A stretch of DNA of 64,000 nucleotides, taken from assembly GCA_900604495.1 (NCBI GenBank), contig UWOR01000014.1:26462-90461 (forward strand), in the 5' to 3' direction. Both the position numbers and the translations under genes were made by a program. Every line of letters starts with the position of its first letter. Position 1 is the first letter of the stretch. The DNA comes from Desulfovibrio sp. Marseille-P6017. Lineage in GTDB: Bacteria; Bacillota_A; Clostridia; Peptostreptococcales; Peptostreptococcaceae. Below the pieces are notes generated by a model. That model was given only the letters and a program-made list of their open reading frames with translations, ran no database searches and was not told where the DNA came from. Positions 36,068 to 45,957 of the stretch are shown here, in pieces.

Positions 36068-36352
36068 CTATATATTATTATTATTTTTTTTTATAAATTC
36101 TATAATTTCTCTTGGTGCATCTTTTATAATATTAACTGCATATACTTCTCCTAAACATCCTGCTTCTTCAGCAGCTAAATCTAGGGCATTCTTAACTTCT
36201 TGCTCTTCACCAGTTATAGCTACAGTAACTAAAGCAAGACCAATCTCTTTTACTCCAACTAGCTTTACATCAAAGGACTTTAACATAACAGTTATTGCTT
36301 GTAATGAGCTTATAAATCCTTTTGTTTCTATAAGTCCTATAACATTAGTCAT
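36068..36352 (-). CDS. Orphan bacterial microcompartment (BMC-H) shell protein
   Basis: 94-aa single-BMC-domain protein of normal hexamer-forming length. It shows VIGLIETKGFISSLQAITVMLKSFDVKLVG and IGLALVTVAITGEEQEVKNALDLAAEEA, closely following the shell-protein consensus (GLIETKG, KLVG, GLVTV). Such proteins tile the shells of ethanolamine, propanediol or glycyl-radical compartments. None of those enzymes is in this window and the neighbours are transporters, so either the locus is elsewhere or the protein acts alone. Confidence 0.9.
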   Translation of the reverse strand: MTNVIGLIETKGFISSLQAITVMLKSFDVKLVGVKEIGLALVTVAITGEEQEVKNALDLAAEEAGCLGEVYAVNIIKDAPREIIEFIKKNNNNI

Positions 36353-36450
36353 TTAGATTGCCTCCTCTTCAAATATTTTGCCCTACCTCTTACTTATATT
36401 ATACTCTTTTTAATTTTTTTGGACTCTGTTTATTTAAATTTACACATATA

Positions 36451-36495
36451 AATAAACCTAATAAAAGTTTATTAAAAAACTTCATTAGGTTTATT
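36451..36495 (-). terminator. Terminator after the frameshifted symporter
   Basis: AATAAACCTAAT at 36451-36462 pairs with ATTAGGTTTATT at 36484-36495. Confidence 0.75.
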
Positions 36496-36497
36496 CT

Positions 36498-37459
36498 CTA
36501 ATCAGCTAATTCTACTGTAGAACTTTTTTTAACTTCACTATTTTTATTTGCCCAATAATTTGCAAGTACGGATACTGAAAAAGCATGCCATATACCTGCT
36601 ATTGCTGGTGCAATTGCTGCCTGTGGTGCAAAGTGAGCCATAGCAATGGTTGTTGCTAAAGTTGCATTCTTCATACCTGTTTCTATTGAAAGTACTCTTC
36701 TTTTTTCTTCACTAAATCCTATTTTACTAGCTACTATATATCCTCCAATATAACCTAGTAAATTATGAACTATAACTGCTAATGCTACAAATATAACTGA
36801 TATAGTTAATTTATTTACATTAGCACTAACTATTCCCCTACTAAAACTACCATAGCTAATCCTGATATTGATGGTAATATTCTTACACATTTTTGTGTAA
36901 GCTTGCTAAAAAATCTATGACATATATAACCTAATAGTATAGGTAATATAACAACTTTTGTTATTGATATAAACATTCCAACTACGTTAATTTGAACCCA
37001 CTGACCTGCAAATAAAAGAATAAATGCCGGTGTTATTATAGGTGCTAGTATTGTAGCTATCGTTGTAAACGTTACAGATAAAGCAACATCCCCTTTTGCT
37101 ATAAAGCTCATTACATTTGATGTTACTCCACCAGGACATGAGCCTAACAATATAAGTCCTACTGCAAGTTCCCCTGACAAATTAAATAGTTTTGCAATTA
37201 TAAATGCACTTAATGGCATTATTATATATTGTGCTAATGTTCCCAATACTACATCCTTAGGTCTTTTTACAATTAAAGTAAAATCTTCTTTCTTTAAGGT
37301 CATTCCCATACCAAACATTATAAAACCTAATATAGTGTTCATATTAGGTACTACGCCTAAAAATATATTTGGGTTAAAATAAGCTATTATTGATGCTATT
37401 AATACCATTAAAGACATGTATTTCTTAACAAATACTCCCATTTTATCTACAAAATCCAT
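36498..37459 (-). pseudogene. Bile-acid:sodium symporter family protein, frameshifted
   Basis: Two overlapping frames make one BASS-family transporter of about 321 aa. The first (ATG 37459) runs to GLAMVVLVGE and stops at 36830. The second continues as RGIVSANVNKLTISVIF to 36498. Adding one G to the run of four at 36835-36838 gives GLAMVVLVGGIVSANVN, the usual family reading. FMFGMGMT-like and GSCPGGVTSNVMS motifs are intact upstream, and ETGMKNATLA downstream. It is either a recent pseudogene, a phase-variable gene or a sequencing error. Substrates in this family include bile acids, pantoate and pyruvate. Confidence 0.88.
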
Positions 37460-37625
37460 AATTCATTCCCCTTAACCTTTAATACTCACAATCTACGAAT
37501 TAGCTTTATTAAATTATAATTTTTGATGTAACTACTAGTTTGGAATAAATTATAAAACGTAGATATATAAATACTTTAGTTTTATGTTTTATTTTAATAA
37601 TAGCATAACTTTTGTATATTAAAAT

Positions 37626-37649
37626 ATTTTTCAGAATTTTCTAAATATA
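37626..37649. promoter_or_regulatory. Candidate overlapping CodY boxes upstream of the OPT gene
   Basis: ATTTTTCAGAATTTT (37626-37640) and AATTTTCTAAATATA (37635-37649) each match 12 of 15 bases of the CodY consensus AATTTTCWGAAAATT and overlap by six, an arrangement reported for strong CodY sites. In AT-rich DNA chance matches are common. Confidence 0.4.
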
Positions 37650-37864
37650 TTTAATTTGCAATAGATCTACTTATTATATATAATTTTTATATGATAAATT
37701 ATATATAATAAATATCATATAATAAAAAGTTCTAAATAACTAATTATTTGCTTATATGTATTTATAATATATAGGCTTTTTATTTAATCAAAATTATCTG
37801 TAATTATATCTTTATTAATAGTTTACTTAAAATTTTAAAATTTAATATTATAGGGGGTAACAAA

Positions 37865-39796
37865 ATGAGTAATGGTAAATCAAATTCTAAGGAAAAAGAA
37901 TTTAAACCATTTATATCAGCTGATAAAGTTCTTCCTGAGTTTACAATTACATCTATTGTATTAGGATGTATATTAGCTGTAGTATTCGGAGCTGCAAATG
38001 CGTATTTAGGACTTAGGGTTGGTATGACTGTCAGTGCTTCTATACCTGCTGCTGTTATATCAATGGGAGTTATAAGAGTTATATTAAGAAAAGACTCTAT
38101 ACTTGAAAATAATATAGTTCAGACTATAGGTTCTGCAGGTGAGTCTTTAGCTGCTGGCGCTATATTTACTTTACCTGCTTTATTTATATGGATGAAAGAG
38201 TGGTCAATGCCAAGCCCTAGTTTATTAAAAATTGCCCTTATTGCTTTATGTGGTGGTTTACTTGGTGTTTTATTTATGATTCCTCTAAGAAAAGCTTTAA
38301 TAGTTAAAGAACATGGTGTGCTACCTTATCCAGAAGGAACAGCTTGTGCTGAAGTCTTACTTGCTGGAGAAGAAGGTGGTTCTAAAGCTTCAGTAGTTTT
38401 TGCTGGACTTGGAATTTCTATGCTATATAAATTTATTACTGATGGTCTAAAGTTATTTCCAAGTGAAATTGAATGGGAAATTCCAGGCTATAAAAATGCT
38501 GCATTTGGTATAGATGTACTTCCTGCTCTTTTAGGTGTTGGTTATATATGCGGATATAAAATATCAGGATATATGTTTGCTGGAGCTATAATAGGATGGT
38601 TAGTTTTAATTCCATTAATAGGTTTATTCGGTGCCAATGCTACAATCTTCCCTGCAGCTGTTCCTATAAGTGAACTAGGATATTGGGGAATTTGGAGTAA
38701 CTATATAAAATATATGGGAGCTGGCGCTGTTGCTTTTGGCGGTATTTTAAGCCTTATAAAATCTCTTCCACTTATAATAAATACATTTGCTAAAGCAATG
38801 AAGGACTATTCTAATAGAGACTCATCTAGCAATTCATTAAGAACTGATAGAGACTTACCTATGAATATAGTTTTAATAGGCATACTATTAGTCGTTGTTG
38901 CTATATGGCTTTTACCATCTATTCCTGTTAATTTTATAGGTGCATTACTTATAGCTGTATTTGGTTTCTTCTTCGCAACAGTATCATCTAGAATAGTTGG
39001 TATAGTTGGTAGTAGCAACAACCCTGTGTCTGGTATGGCTATAGCTACTTTACTTATATGTACTATTATACTTAAATCTTCTGGTCTTACAGGACATGAA
39101 GGTATGATAGGAGCTATATCTATAGGATCTGTTATATGTATAATAGCTGCAATAGCAGGAGATACTTCTCAAGATTTAAAAACAGGTTTTTTAGTAGGTT
39201 CTACTCCTAAAAAACAACAAATAGGCGAAATTATAGGTGTTATAATTTCTGCTCTTACAATAGGTGCTGTATTATATTTATTAAATGCAGCGTGGGGGTT
39301 TGGATCAAAAGAAATTCCTGCTCCTCAAGCTACATTAATGCAATTAGTTGTTGAAGGTGTTATGGATGGTAATTTACCTTGGGCATTTATATTTGCTGGC
39401 GCTGCTATAGCTTTAGCTGTAGAAATATTAGGTATACCTGTGCTTCCATTTGCAATAGGTTTATATCTTCCAATACATTTAAGTGCAGGTATAATGTCTG
39501 GTGGATTAATTAGATTATTCCTTGAAAAAAGAAAATCTAAATCTGAGGATTGTAAAAAAGAAGAGATCAATAGAGGTATATTATATACATCTGGACTTAT
39601 CGCTGGTGAAGGATTAGTCGGTGTATTACTTGCAATCTTTGCTATAATACCGCTTAGTAATGGTAGCCTTGCTGATTTTTTAGATTTATCTAGATTTAGC
39701 TTAGGTAAAATTGGATCGATAATATTCTTTATAGTTTTAATACTTACTTTACTTAAAGCTACTATTTGGTATAAAGAAAAAAGTAAATCAGCTTAA
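37865..39796 (+). CDS. OPT family oligopeptide transporter
   Basis: 643 aa with about 15-16 membrane segments. The N-terminal EFTITSIVLGCILAVVFGAANAYLGLRVGMTVSASIPAAV and HGVLPYPEGTACAEVL near 150 are characteristic of the prokaryotic OPT subgroup. It imports peptides or metal-chelate complexes with protons. A PqqD-like gene follows after 31 bp on the same strand. The 405-bp upstream gap holds no gene; it contains a TATAAT at 37763-37768 and possible CodY boxes, which would fit nutrient control. Confidence 0.92.
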   Translation: MSNGKSNSKEKEFKPFISADKVLPEFTITSIVLGCILAVVFGAANAYLGLRVGMTVSASIPAAVISMGVIRVILRKDSILENNIVQTIGSAGESLAAGAIFTLPALFIWMKEWSMPSPSLLKIALIALCGGLLGVLFMIPLRKALIVKEHGVLPYPEGTACAEVLLAGEEGGSKASVVFAGLGISMLYKFITDGLKLFPSEIEWEIPGYKNAAFGIDVLPALLGVGYICGYKISGYMFAGAIIGWLVLIPLIGLFGANATIFPAAVPISELGYWGIWSNYIKYMGAGAVAFGGILSLIKSLPLIINTFAKAMKDYSNRDSSSNSLRTDRDLPMNIVLIGILLVVVAIWLLPSIPVNFIGALLIAVFGFFFATVSSRIVGIVGSSNNPVSGMAIATLLICTIILKSSGLTGHEGMIGAISIGSVICIIAAIAGDTSQDLKTGFLVGSTPKKQQIGEIIGVIISALTIGAVLYLLNAAWGFGSKEIPAPQATLMQLVVEGVMDGNLPWAFIFAGAAIALAVEILGIPVLPFAIGLYLPIHLSAGIMSGGLIRLFLEKRKSKSEDCKKEEINRGILYTSGLIAGEGLVGVLLAIFAIIPLSNGSLADFLDLSRFSLGKIGSIIFFIVLILTLLKATIWYKEKSKSA

Positions 39797-39827
39797 AAAT
39801 ACCTATAAATAATCTAGGAGTATTCAG

Positions 39828-40190
39828 ATGAAAAAATTTAGTAAAAAGAATAAAAATTATTTAGACTTTATACCAATTATAAATCCTAAAATAAGTTGGT
39901 ATGTAAATGATAAAAATATAGTTGTATTAGAAGTAAAAAGAACTGGCTTTTTTGATAAAGTAGCCCAAAAAATATTTCATGCTCCACCTAAAAGCGAAAT
40001 AAAATTAGATAAATTTGGAAGCTTTATATGGAAATGTATAAATGGTAAAAAATCTGTTTTTGAAATTTCTAAAGAAGTAAAAGAGCATTTCGGAAATGAA
40101 GCTGAACCATTATTAGATAGATTAATCACATTCTTTAATATACTAGTTAATAATAAATTTATTACTTTCAATAAAAAAAGAGAGATTTAA
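39828..40190 (+). CDS. PqqD family protein, OPT transporter partner
   Basis: 120 aa. The C-terminal two thirds follow the PqqD/RRE winged-helix fold (LDKFGSFIWKCINGKKSVFEISKEVKEHFG). Such domains bind leader peptides of ribosomally made peptides, but no radical SAM or precursor peptide is nearby. An N-terminal FIPIINPKISWYVNDKNIVVLEVKRTGF precedes it. The gene lies 31 bp behind the OPT transporter gene and ends in its own terminator, so the two form an operon. Function unknown; it may recognise a peptide carried by the transporter. Confidence 0.82.
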   Translation: MKKFSKKNKNYLDFIPIINPKISWYVNDKNIVVLEVKRTGFFDKVAQKIFHAPPKSEIKLDKFGSFIWKCINGKKSVFEISKEVKEHFGNEAEPLLDRLITFFNILVNNKFITFNKKREI

Positions 40191-40205
40191 TATAAAATAT
40201 AAAAT

Positions 40206-40251
40206 GAGCTATCTTAGATAAAATTTATCCTAATGATAGCTCTATTTTTTT
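40206..40251 (+). terminator. Terminator of the OPT/PqqD operon
   Basis: GAGCTATC at 40206-40213 pairs with GATAGCTC at 40235-40242, followed by a seven-T run. Confidence 0.85.
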
Positions 40252-40293
40252 AATTAAATGTATATACCAGGTATAAAAATGCTGTTATAAAAT

Positions 40294-40324
40294 AAAAGGC
40301 CCTTAGTAAAACTAAGCGCCTTTT
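40294..40324 (-). terminator. Terminator after tyrS
   Basis: AAAAGGCCCTTAGT opposite ACTAAGCGCCTTTT, 3-nt loop, T-rich tail on the minus strand. Confidence 0.87.
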
Positions 40325-40335
40325 GTTTTATAACT

Positions 40336-41571
40336 TTATTTTAAAACTATTTTCTTGAATTTTTTCTTTCCACGTTTTAATACTAAACCTTCATCAGCTA
40401 AATCATCTTTAGTAAATGTAGCTTTTACATCTGTTACTTTTTCCCCATCTACAGTTACTCCACCTTGCTCTATATTTCTTCTAGCTTCTGATCTAGTAGG
40501 AGCAAGCTCTGCTTTAACTAATAATGTTATTAAATCTACTTTTCCATCAGTTAAATCAGATTCCTCTATTTCAGTTGTTGGCATATTTTCATGAGATGCA
40601 CCAGAGAATAATGCTCTTGAACTTTCCTGAGCTTTCATAGCCTCTTCTTCACTATGAACAAGTTTAGTTAATTCAAATGCTAAAACTTCCTTAGCTTCGT
40701 TTATTCTATTACCTTCCCACTTCTCTATTTCTTCTATTTTTTCAATCGGTAAGAATGTTAACATACGCATACATTTAAATACATCTGCATCTGAAACATT
40801 TCTCCAGTATTGATAGAATTCGAATGGAGTGGTTTTATTAGGATCTAGCCACACAGCACCATTTGCTGTTTTACCCATTTTGTTTCCTTCTGAGTTAAGA
40901 AGTAATGTTATAGTCATTGCATATGCATTTTCTCCTAACTTACGTCTTATTAAGTCAGTACCAGCAAGCATATTACTCCATTGGTCATTTCCACCTAATT
41001 GCATTTGGCATCCATATTTTTCATATAAATGATAGAAATCATAAGCTTGCATTATCATGTAATTAAATTCTAAGAAGCTAAGACCTCTTTCCATTCTATT
41101 TTTATAGCATTCAGCTGTAAGCATTCTATTAACACTGAAATTAGCTCCAACTTCTCTCAATAATTCTACATAATTTAAATCTAATAACCAATCTGCATTA
41201 TTAACTAATAAAGCTTTATCTTCTCCAAAATCTATGAATTTACTCATTTGTTTTTTAAAGCATTCACAGTTGTAGTTTATTTGCTCTGCAGTCATCATTT
41301 GTCTCATATCTGTTCTTCCAGATGGATCACCTACCATAGTTGTTCCTCCACCTACAAGAGCTATAGGTTTATTTCCTGCCATTTGTAATCTCTTCATTAA
41401 GCATAAAGCCATAAAGTGACCAACATGTAAACTATCTGCAGTAGCATCAAATCCTATATAAAATGTTGCTTTACCTGTGTTTATAAGTTCTTTTAATTCA
41501 TCTTCATCAGTTATTTGAGCTACTAATCCTCTTGCAACTAATTCATCATATACTGTCATAGTCATTTCCAT
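40336..41571 (-). CDS. tyrS: Tyrosyl-tRNA synthetase
   Basis: 411-aa class I synthetase of the TyrRS type used by Gram-positives. [11 protein letters not shown] is the HIGH-like motif (from about residue 47), [18 protein letters not shown] lies near 190-210, and [13 protein letters not shown] near 235 is the KMSKS-like loop. The C-terminal S4 domain (about 345-411) carries [14 protein letters not shown]. The ribosome-binding GGAG lies 3 bases from the first ATG and 9 bases from the third codon ATG (41565), so the shorter start may be used. Expression is controlled by the T-box leader upstream. Confidence 0.96.
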   Translation of the reverse strand: MEMTMTVYDELVARGLVAQITDEDELKELINTGKATFYIGFDATADSLHVGHFMALCLMKRLQMAGNKPIALVGGGTTMVGDPSGRTDMRQMMTAEQINYNCECFKKQMSKFIDFGEDKALLVNNADWLLDLNYVELLREVGANFSVNRMLTAECYKNRMERGLSFLEFNYMIMQAYDFYHLYEKYGCQMQLGGNDQWSNMLAGTDLIRRKLGENAYAMTITLLLNSEGNKMGKTANGAVWLDPNKTTPFEFYQYWRNVSDADVFKCMRMLTFLPIEKIEEIEKWEGNRINEAKEVLAFELTKLVHSEEEAMKAQESSRALFSGASHENMPTTEIEESDLTDGKVDLITLLVKAELAPTRSEARRNIEQGGVTVDGEKVTDVKATFTKDDLADEGLVLKRGKKKFKKIVLK

Positions 41572-41606
41572 TCTCTCCTTACATATTATTTTAATAATTT
41601 ACTTTT

Positions 41607-41896
41607 TTAAGTATAAAAAAAGCTCTCATCCTATAAAAGGACGAAAGCTATGCTTACGTGTTACCACCTTAATTTATTAATATTTCGCAATATTAACCTC
41701 AATAAGTACACTAAGTGTATACCTTAGCACTGTAACGTGTGCTACTACGATATCCCCCTACTAAAATTCATTTCAAGGGTACTGCTCCAAGATGTATTTC
41801 GAAAAACTTGTTTATTTCCTCTCACCAACCGGAAACTCTCTGAAAAACTACATCAATCTACTTCTTCTTTTCTTAGCTTTAATTTTTAAAATTGTT
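41607..41896 (-). promoter_or_regulatory. Tyrosine T-box riboswitch leader of tyrS
   Basis: Minus-strand leader with the full T-box set: AGAGAG, GGTTGGTGAGAGG distal stem I, GAAATACATCTTGGAGC specifier region with the tyrosine codon TAC at plus 41794-41796, the T-box AAGGTGGTAACACG at 41670-41657, and a terminator hairpin at 41614-41649 with a T-run. Uncharged tRNA-Tyr pairing at TAC and the T-box would let transcription continue into tyrS. The specifier matches the gene, which confirms both calls. Confidence 0.95.
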
Positions 41897-41902
41897 AATT
41901 CT

Positions 41903-41931
41903 AATATATGTGGATTTTTAAGTTTTGTCAA
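41903..41931 (-). promoter_or_regulatory. Promoter of the T-box/tyrS transcript
   Basis: TTGACA (41931-41926) and TATATT (41908-41903) with 17-bp spacing on the minus strand, placing the start near 41896. Confidence 0.8.
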
Positions 41932-42088
41932 CCTTTTTTATTATTATATATAATTTTTTCTATAATTATGTAATATTGTTAACTATATATTAATTTATCT
42001 ACATAATTATTTACTAATCCTATTTGTTTTATTCTTATATTTATTTTTTTATCTAAAATTATATTACTAGCAATTAATATAAATGTTG

Positions 42089-42961
42089 TTATTTTAAATA
42101 AAATACTATACACAACACTGTTATTATTGAAAAAATTCTTATGTATGATGGCTTTTTATTTTTTAATATTAAATAGTTTTGAATCAGTGTAAAAGCATCT
42201 CTTATTACAAAATAAAAACATACATACTCTGAAGATATTAAAATAGTTTTTATATATGTTTGATCTACTTTTATCCCAATAATATTTAAAACTTCTATTA
42301 ATACTATATATATTGAGCAATAATAAAATACATTCTTAGAACAACATATATATCTTCCACAAGCCTTAAAATTTTTAATCATATAAAGCTTTTTCTTAGA
42401 ATTATCTTTTAGTATATTTAGCTTTTTACCTAAAAATAATGATAAACAATAAATGCTAAATATAGTTCCCATTGGAAGTAGGGCTATACACATATAATAA
42501 ACTAAGTTTGCATATTTTTTTATATGTAACATATTTGCATATCCTTGAAACTCATTCATAAAGCTATATCCTATTAAAGCTGATGCATATATATCTATAA
42601 ATACCATAAGTATAACTCCAACTATAGATCCATACACAAAATCATCTACTATAGTTGTAGTCTTTGTCAATAGTATCCCACATAGTATTCCAAGTATAAT
42701 ACTCTGACTCATCCATATCGCAGTTCCTATATTACCTAAAACTAAAGAAACTATAACCAATGAACTTATACTTGATAAAACTGTATATTTAAAGCCACAT
42801 TTTAAATATATTATACAAAAAAATACAGGAATTACAAAATCTAAATAAGCTGCATACCCAATACCTGTTCCTATAGCTATAATCGTAATAACAATAAACA
42901 AGGATGTTAATAACGCTGCTTCAGTTAATTTTTTCGTAGAATTCAATTTATAAACCTCCAT
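42089..42961 (-). CDS. DUF2232/YybS-like multi-pass membrane protein
   Basis: 290 aa with about eight hydrophobic segments. The N-terminal KKLTEAALLTSLFIVITIIAIG and the FMNEFQGYANML loop resemble the YybS family (DUF2232), whose function is unknown. In many Firmicutes yybS sits beside rplI and gdpP, but here it stands alone between tyrS and a GNAT gene. The middle region (about 190-215) has a short cysteine- and lysine-rich cytoplasmic loop (ACGRYICC). Confidence 0.75.
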   Translation of the reverse strand: MEVYKLNSTKKLTEAALLTSLFIVITIIAIGTGIGYAAYLDFVIPVFFCIIYLKCGFKYTVLSSISSLVIVSLVLGNIGTAIWMSQSIILGILCGILLTKTTTIVDDFVYGSIVGVILMVFIDIYASALIGYSFMNEFQGYANMLHIKKYANLVYYMCIALLPMGTIFSIYCLSLFLGKKLNILKDNSKKKLYMIKNFKACGRYICCSKNVFYYCSIYIVLIEVLNIIGIKVDQTYIKTILISSEYVCFYFVIRDAFTLIQNYLILKNKKPSYIRIFSIITVLCIVFYLK

Positions 42962-43088
42962 ACCTTATTTATAAATTTTTATATCATTTAGTTTAAAGTA
43001 TATCACTTTTTCCAAGATAATACACATTTAATAATTTCAACTTCTATTATTTTTGTTATAATAAACAAAAATGAATTGGAGGTAGAGT

Positions 43089-43529
43089 ATGTTTAAAATA
43101 AAACATTTCAATGAACTTACAGCTAATGATATGTATGAAATAGCTAAATCTAGGTATGAAGTTTTTGCTTGTGAACAACAAATTTTTTGTGAAAATGACT
43201 TTGATAATCTTGATAAAAATTGTTATCATATATTTTTAGAAGAAGAAGACAAGGTTATATCTTATGCCAGAATAATTCCTAAAAAGTTTAGCTCTTATGG
43301 AGAAGCTTCAATAGGTAGGGTACTAGTTTTATCTGACTTTAGAAATAATGGCATCGCTAAGAAGATGATTTTAACATCTATTGAGTTTATTCAAAATATA
43401 CTAAACGAAAGTCATATTATTTTATCATCACAAGAATACATAAAAGATCTTTATATATCTTGCGGGTTTAAAGAGATATCTGATCCTTACATTGAAGCTA
43501 ATATTCCTCATATCAAAATGAAGCTCTAA
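43089..43529 (+). CDS. ElaA-like GNAT acetyltransferase
   Basis: 146 aa. The N-terminal ELTANDMYEIAKSRYEVFACEQQIFCENDFDNLD and IGRVLVLSDFRNNGIAKKMI (acetyl-CoA loop near 82-100) are typical of the ElaA subgroup. Substrate unknown. Single plus-strand gene with GGAGG eight bases before the ATG and a shared terminator at the 3' end. Confidence 0.88.
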   Translation: MFKIKHFNELTANDMYEIAKSRYEVFACEQQIFCENDFDNLDKNCYHIFLEEEDKVISYARIIPKKFSSYGEASIGRVLVLSDFRNNGIAKKMILTSIEFIQNILNESHIILSSQEYIKDLYISCGFKEISDPYIEANIPHIKMKL

Positions 43530-43542
43530 TAAATAGAATAAT

Positions 43543-43581
43543 AAAAATTGGCAGATAACAAAATAATCTGCCAATTTTTAT
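43543..43581. terminator. Bidirectional terminator
   Basis: AAAAATTGGCAGAT pairs with ATCTGCCAATTTTT around a 9-nt loop, between convergent genes. Confidence 0.92.
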
Positions 43582-43609
43582 TATATGTAATTATATAAAT
43601 AACTAAATT

Positions 43610-44227
43610 TTATATAAAATTAGTCATTATTTTATTTTCATAAACAGGTTTATTAACTTCTAGCTTTCTTCCTGCTTCTATACATTTTAAAAGCCAAGCC
43701 ATATTCTCTCCTAAAGTTCTCATTGTTTGTAGGCCTTCCTCATCCTTTAATACATCCTCTGGAGTAAATCCATGAACTTGATTCCAGTACTGAGATGATA
43801 CTATAGGCATATTACTTATAGTAAAATACTTATTTAATTGGTCAAAGGTTGCACTAGCTCCTCCACGTCTACAGGATACTACTGATGCTCCAAGTTTAGT
43901 AGCCATTTTACTTCCACCTGTGTAAAATAATCTATCAAGAAATGAAGTTATCTGGCCACTAGCACCTGCATAATATACTGGTGACCCTGCAATAATACCA
44001 TCAATACTATCAAGTTGCTCTACTATTTCATTTACTTTATCATTCCATACACATTTTCCAGTTTTTTTACAACTTCCACATGCTATACATCCTGAAATAG
44101 GCTTATTTCCAAGATAAAGTATCTCCGTTTCTATATTATGTTTATTTAATATTTTTTCTACTTCATGAAGAGCTGTATAAGTACATCCATATTTATTTGG
44201 ACTTCCATTTATCATTAATACTTTCAT
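43610..44227 (-). CDS. Flavodoxin-fold NADPH-dependent FMN reductase family protein
   Basis: 205 aa from the ATG at 44227, which has AGGGGTGA before it; an upstream in-frame ATG (44299) adds a poor 24-residue extension. MKVLMINGSPNKYGCTYTAL binds FMN phosphate; CIACGSCKKTGKC near 47-59 is the Cys-rich insert of the iron-sulfur flavoprotein-like subgroup, and GSPVYYAGASGQITSFLDRLF is diagnostic of these reductases. It may use an Fe-S cluster or redox-active cysteines. Single gene with unknown substrate. Confidence 0.87.
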   Translation of the reverse strand: MKVLMINGSPNKYGCTYTALHEVEKILNKHNIETEILYLGNKPISGCIACGSCKKTGKCVWNDKVNEIVEQLDSIDGIIAGSPVYYAGASGQITSFLDRLFYTGGSKMATKLGASVVSCRRGGASATFDQLNKYFTISNMPIVSSQYWNQVHGFTPEDVLKDEEGLQTMRTLGENMAWLLKCIEAGRKLEVNKPVYENKIMTNFI

Positions 44228-44344
44228 AATTTCACCCCTATATAAGTTTTGTATATATTTATTGTATACAACTCTATTTATATGGTAAAGTACGCACATT
44301 TATGTTAGATACTTCCTAAAATGATAGTATAAAAGGTATTCTAT

Positions 44345-45799
44345 TTATATACTATTAATAATATCCTTAGCTATTTTTCTATCATCAAAATCATATTTAA
44401 TATTACCTATAATTTGATAGGTTTCATGTCCTTTTCCTGCTATTAATATAATATCATTTTTATTTGATAATCTTATTGCCTTTTCTATCGCTTGCTTTCT
44501 ATCTTCTATTACTAAAAAGTTATTTATACTTTTATCTATTCCTAATAATATATCATCAATTATATCTAAAGGTTTTTCTTTTCTTGGATTATCTGAAGTT
44601 ATTATTGTTATATCTGAGTTATCCTGAGCTATTTTACCCATAATTGGTCGTTTTTGTTTATCTCTATCTCCACCACACCCAAAAACTGTAATTACTTTTC
44701 CTTTAGAAAATTCTTTTATTGTACTTAATATATTTTCTAATGCATCTGGCGTATGAGCATAATCTACTATTACATTTATACCCTTATTATTTTGTACAAT
44801 TTCAAATCTACCTTCTATTCCCTTAGATGTTTTAAGACCTTTTTGTATAATATCAATTGGTATATTTAGTATATAACAGGCGCTTATCACTGCTAAGGTA
44901 TTGTATATTGTAAATTTTCCAGGTACTGGAACAATTATTTTTGCTTCATATGTAGGTGTAACTACAGTATATGAAACTCCCTTTGAATTCATTTTTATAT
45001 CTTTAGCTACAAAATCAGCTTTATTTTCTATTGAATATGTATAATATGGTGTCTTTATATTTTTTATATGATTTAATATTATTCTACCTGATTCATCATC
45101 TATATTTATAATATTAGCATTTTGGGTTTTATGAAATAATCTTTCTTTTACATCTCTATATTCATTTAAGTCTTTATGAAAATCCAAATGATCCTCAGTT
45201 AAATTCGTAAATATCCCTAAATTAATATTTATACCTTCAATTCTATTTAATGCCAATGAATGAGATGATACTTCCATTGCACAATATTCACAGTTATTAT
45301 TTAACATATTGAAAAAGCTTCTTTGTAAATCTAAAGATTCTGGAGTTGTATTTTTAGAAGTTATCTCATTCTTTCCATCATCAATTTTTATAGTACCTAT
45401 TAATCCACATTTTCTTTTAACATTTAAGACCTGACTTAAAAATGTTGAAATGCTTGTTTTTCCATTAGTTCCGGTTATACCTATTATATTAATTTTTTCA
45501 CTTGGATTATTGTAAAAATTGCTAGCTAGCTTTGCCATTGCGTCTTTTGTATTTTTTACCTTTATGTATGTATATCCACTTATCATATCTACATCTTCAT
45601 TTATTAAAAATGCTATTGCACCATTATCTTTAGCACTTTTAATAAACTTATGTCCATTTACATTTAATCCATTTACACATATGAATAAGCCATTTTTTTT
45701 AATATTTCTAGAGTCATATTCTATATTTTCAATATCTATATTACAGTTACCATATGTGCTTATTATATCTATGTTTTCAATAATCTTATATAACTTCAT
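44345..45799 (-). CDS. murE: MurE UDP-N-acetylmuramoyl-tripeptide synthetase
   Basis: 484-aa Mur ligase: adds the third amino acid to UDP-MurNAc-L-Ala-D-Glu in peptidoglycan synthesis. Walker-type GITGTNGKTS is near 108, EVSSHSLALNRIEG near 180, and the C-terminal substrate motif DNPRKEKP near 400 is the form typical of enzymes that add meso-diaminopimelate. Length is normal. It is separate from the dcw cluster and lies alone on the minus strand, so it may be a second, specialised copy; that cannot be judged from this window. Confidence 0.9.
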   Translation of the reverse strand: MKLYKIIENIDIISTYGNCNIDIENIEYDSRNIKKNGLFICVNGLNVNGHKFIKSAKDNGAIAFLINEDVDMISGYTYIKVKNTKDAMAKLASNFYNNPSEKINIIGITGTNGKTSISTFLSQVLNVKRKCGLIGTIKIDDGKNEITSKNTTPESLDLQRSFFNMLNNNCEYCAMEVSSHSLALNRIEGININLGIFTNLTEDHLDFHKDLNEYRDVKERLFHKTQNANIINIDDESGRIILNHIKNIKTPYYTYSIENKADFVAKDIKMNSKGVSYTVVTPTYEAKIIVPVPGKFTIYNTLAVISACYILNIPIDIIQKGLKTSKGIEGRFEIVQNNKGINVIVDYAHTPDALENILSTIKEFSKGKVITVFGCGGDRDKQKRPIMGKIAQDNSDITIITSDNPRKEKPLDIIDDILLGIDKSINNFLVIEDRKQAIEKAIRLSNKNDIILIAGKGHETYQIIGNIKYDFDDRKIAKDIINSI

Positions 45800-45957
45800 A
45801 ATACACCACCTATCTAAATTCTATATAATTATAGATATGCATATAATTTGAAAACTTGTACTTTTTAAGTTGCTTTACTATATAAATTATAATATTTATT
45901 CTACTTCCAATAAAAGATAGAATAATACTATCTTTAGAAATAGATTTATTCCATCTT

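Noticed and set aside
36033..36356. Plus-strand 107-aa ORF opposite the BMC gene
   Set aside because: Low-complexity antisense reading; the minus-strand BMC protein is clearly conserved.
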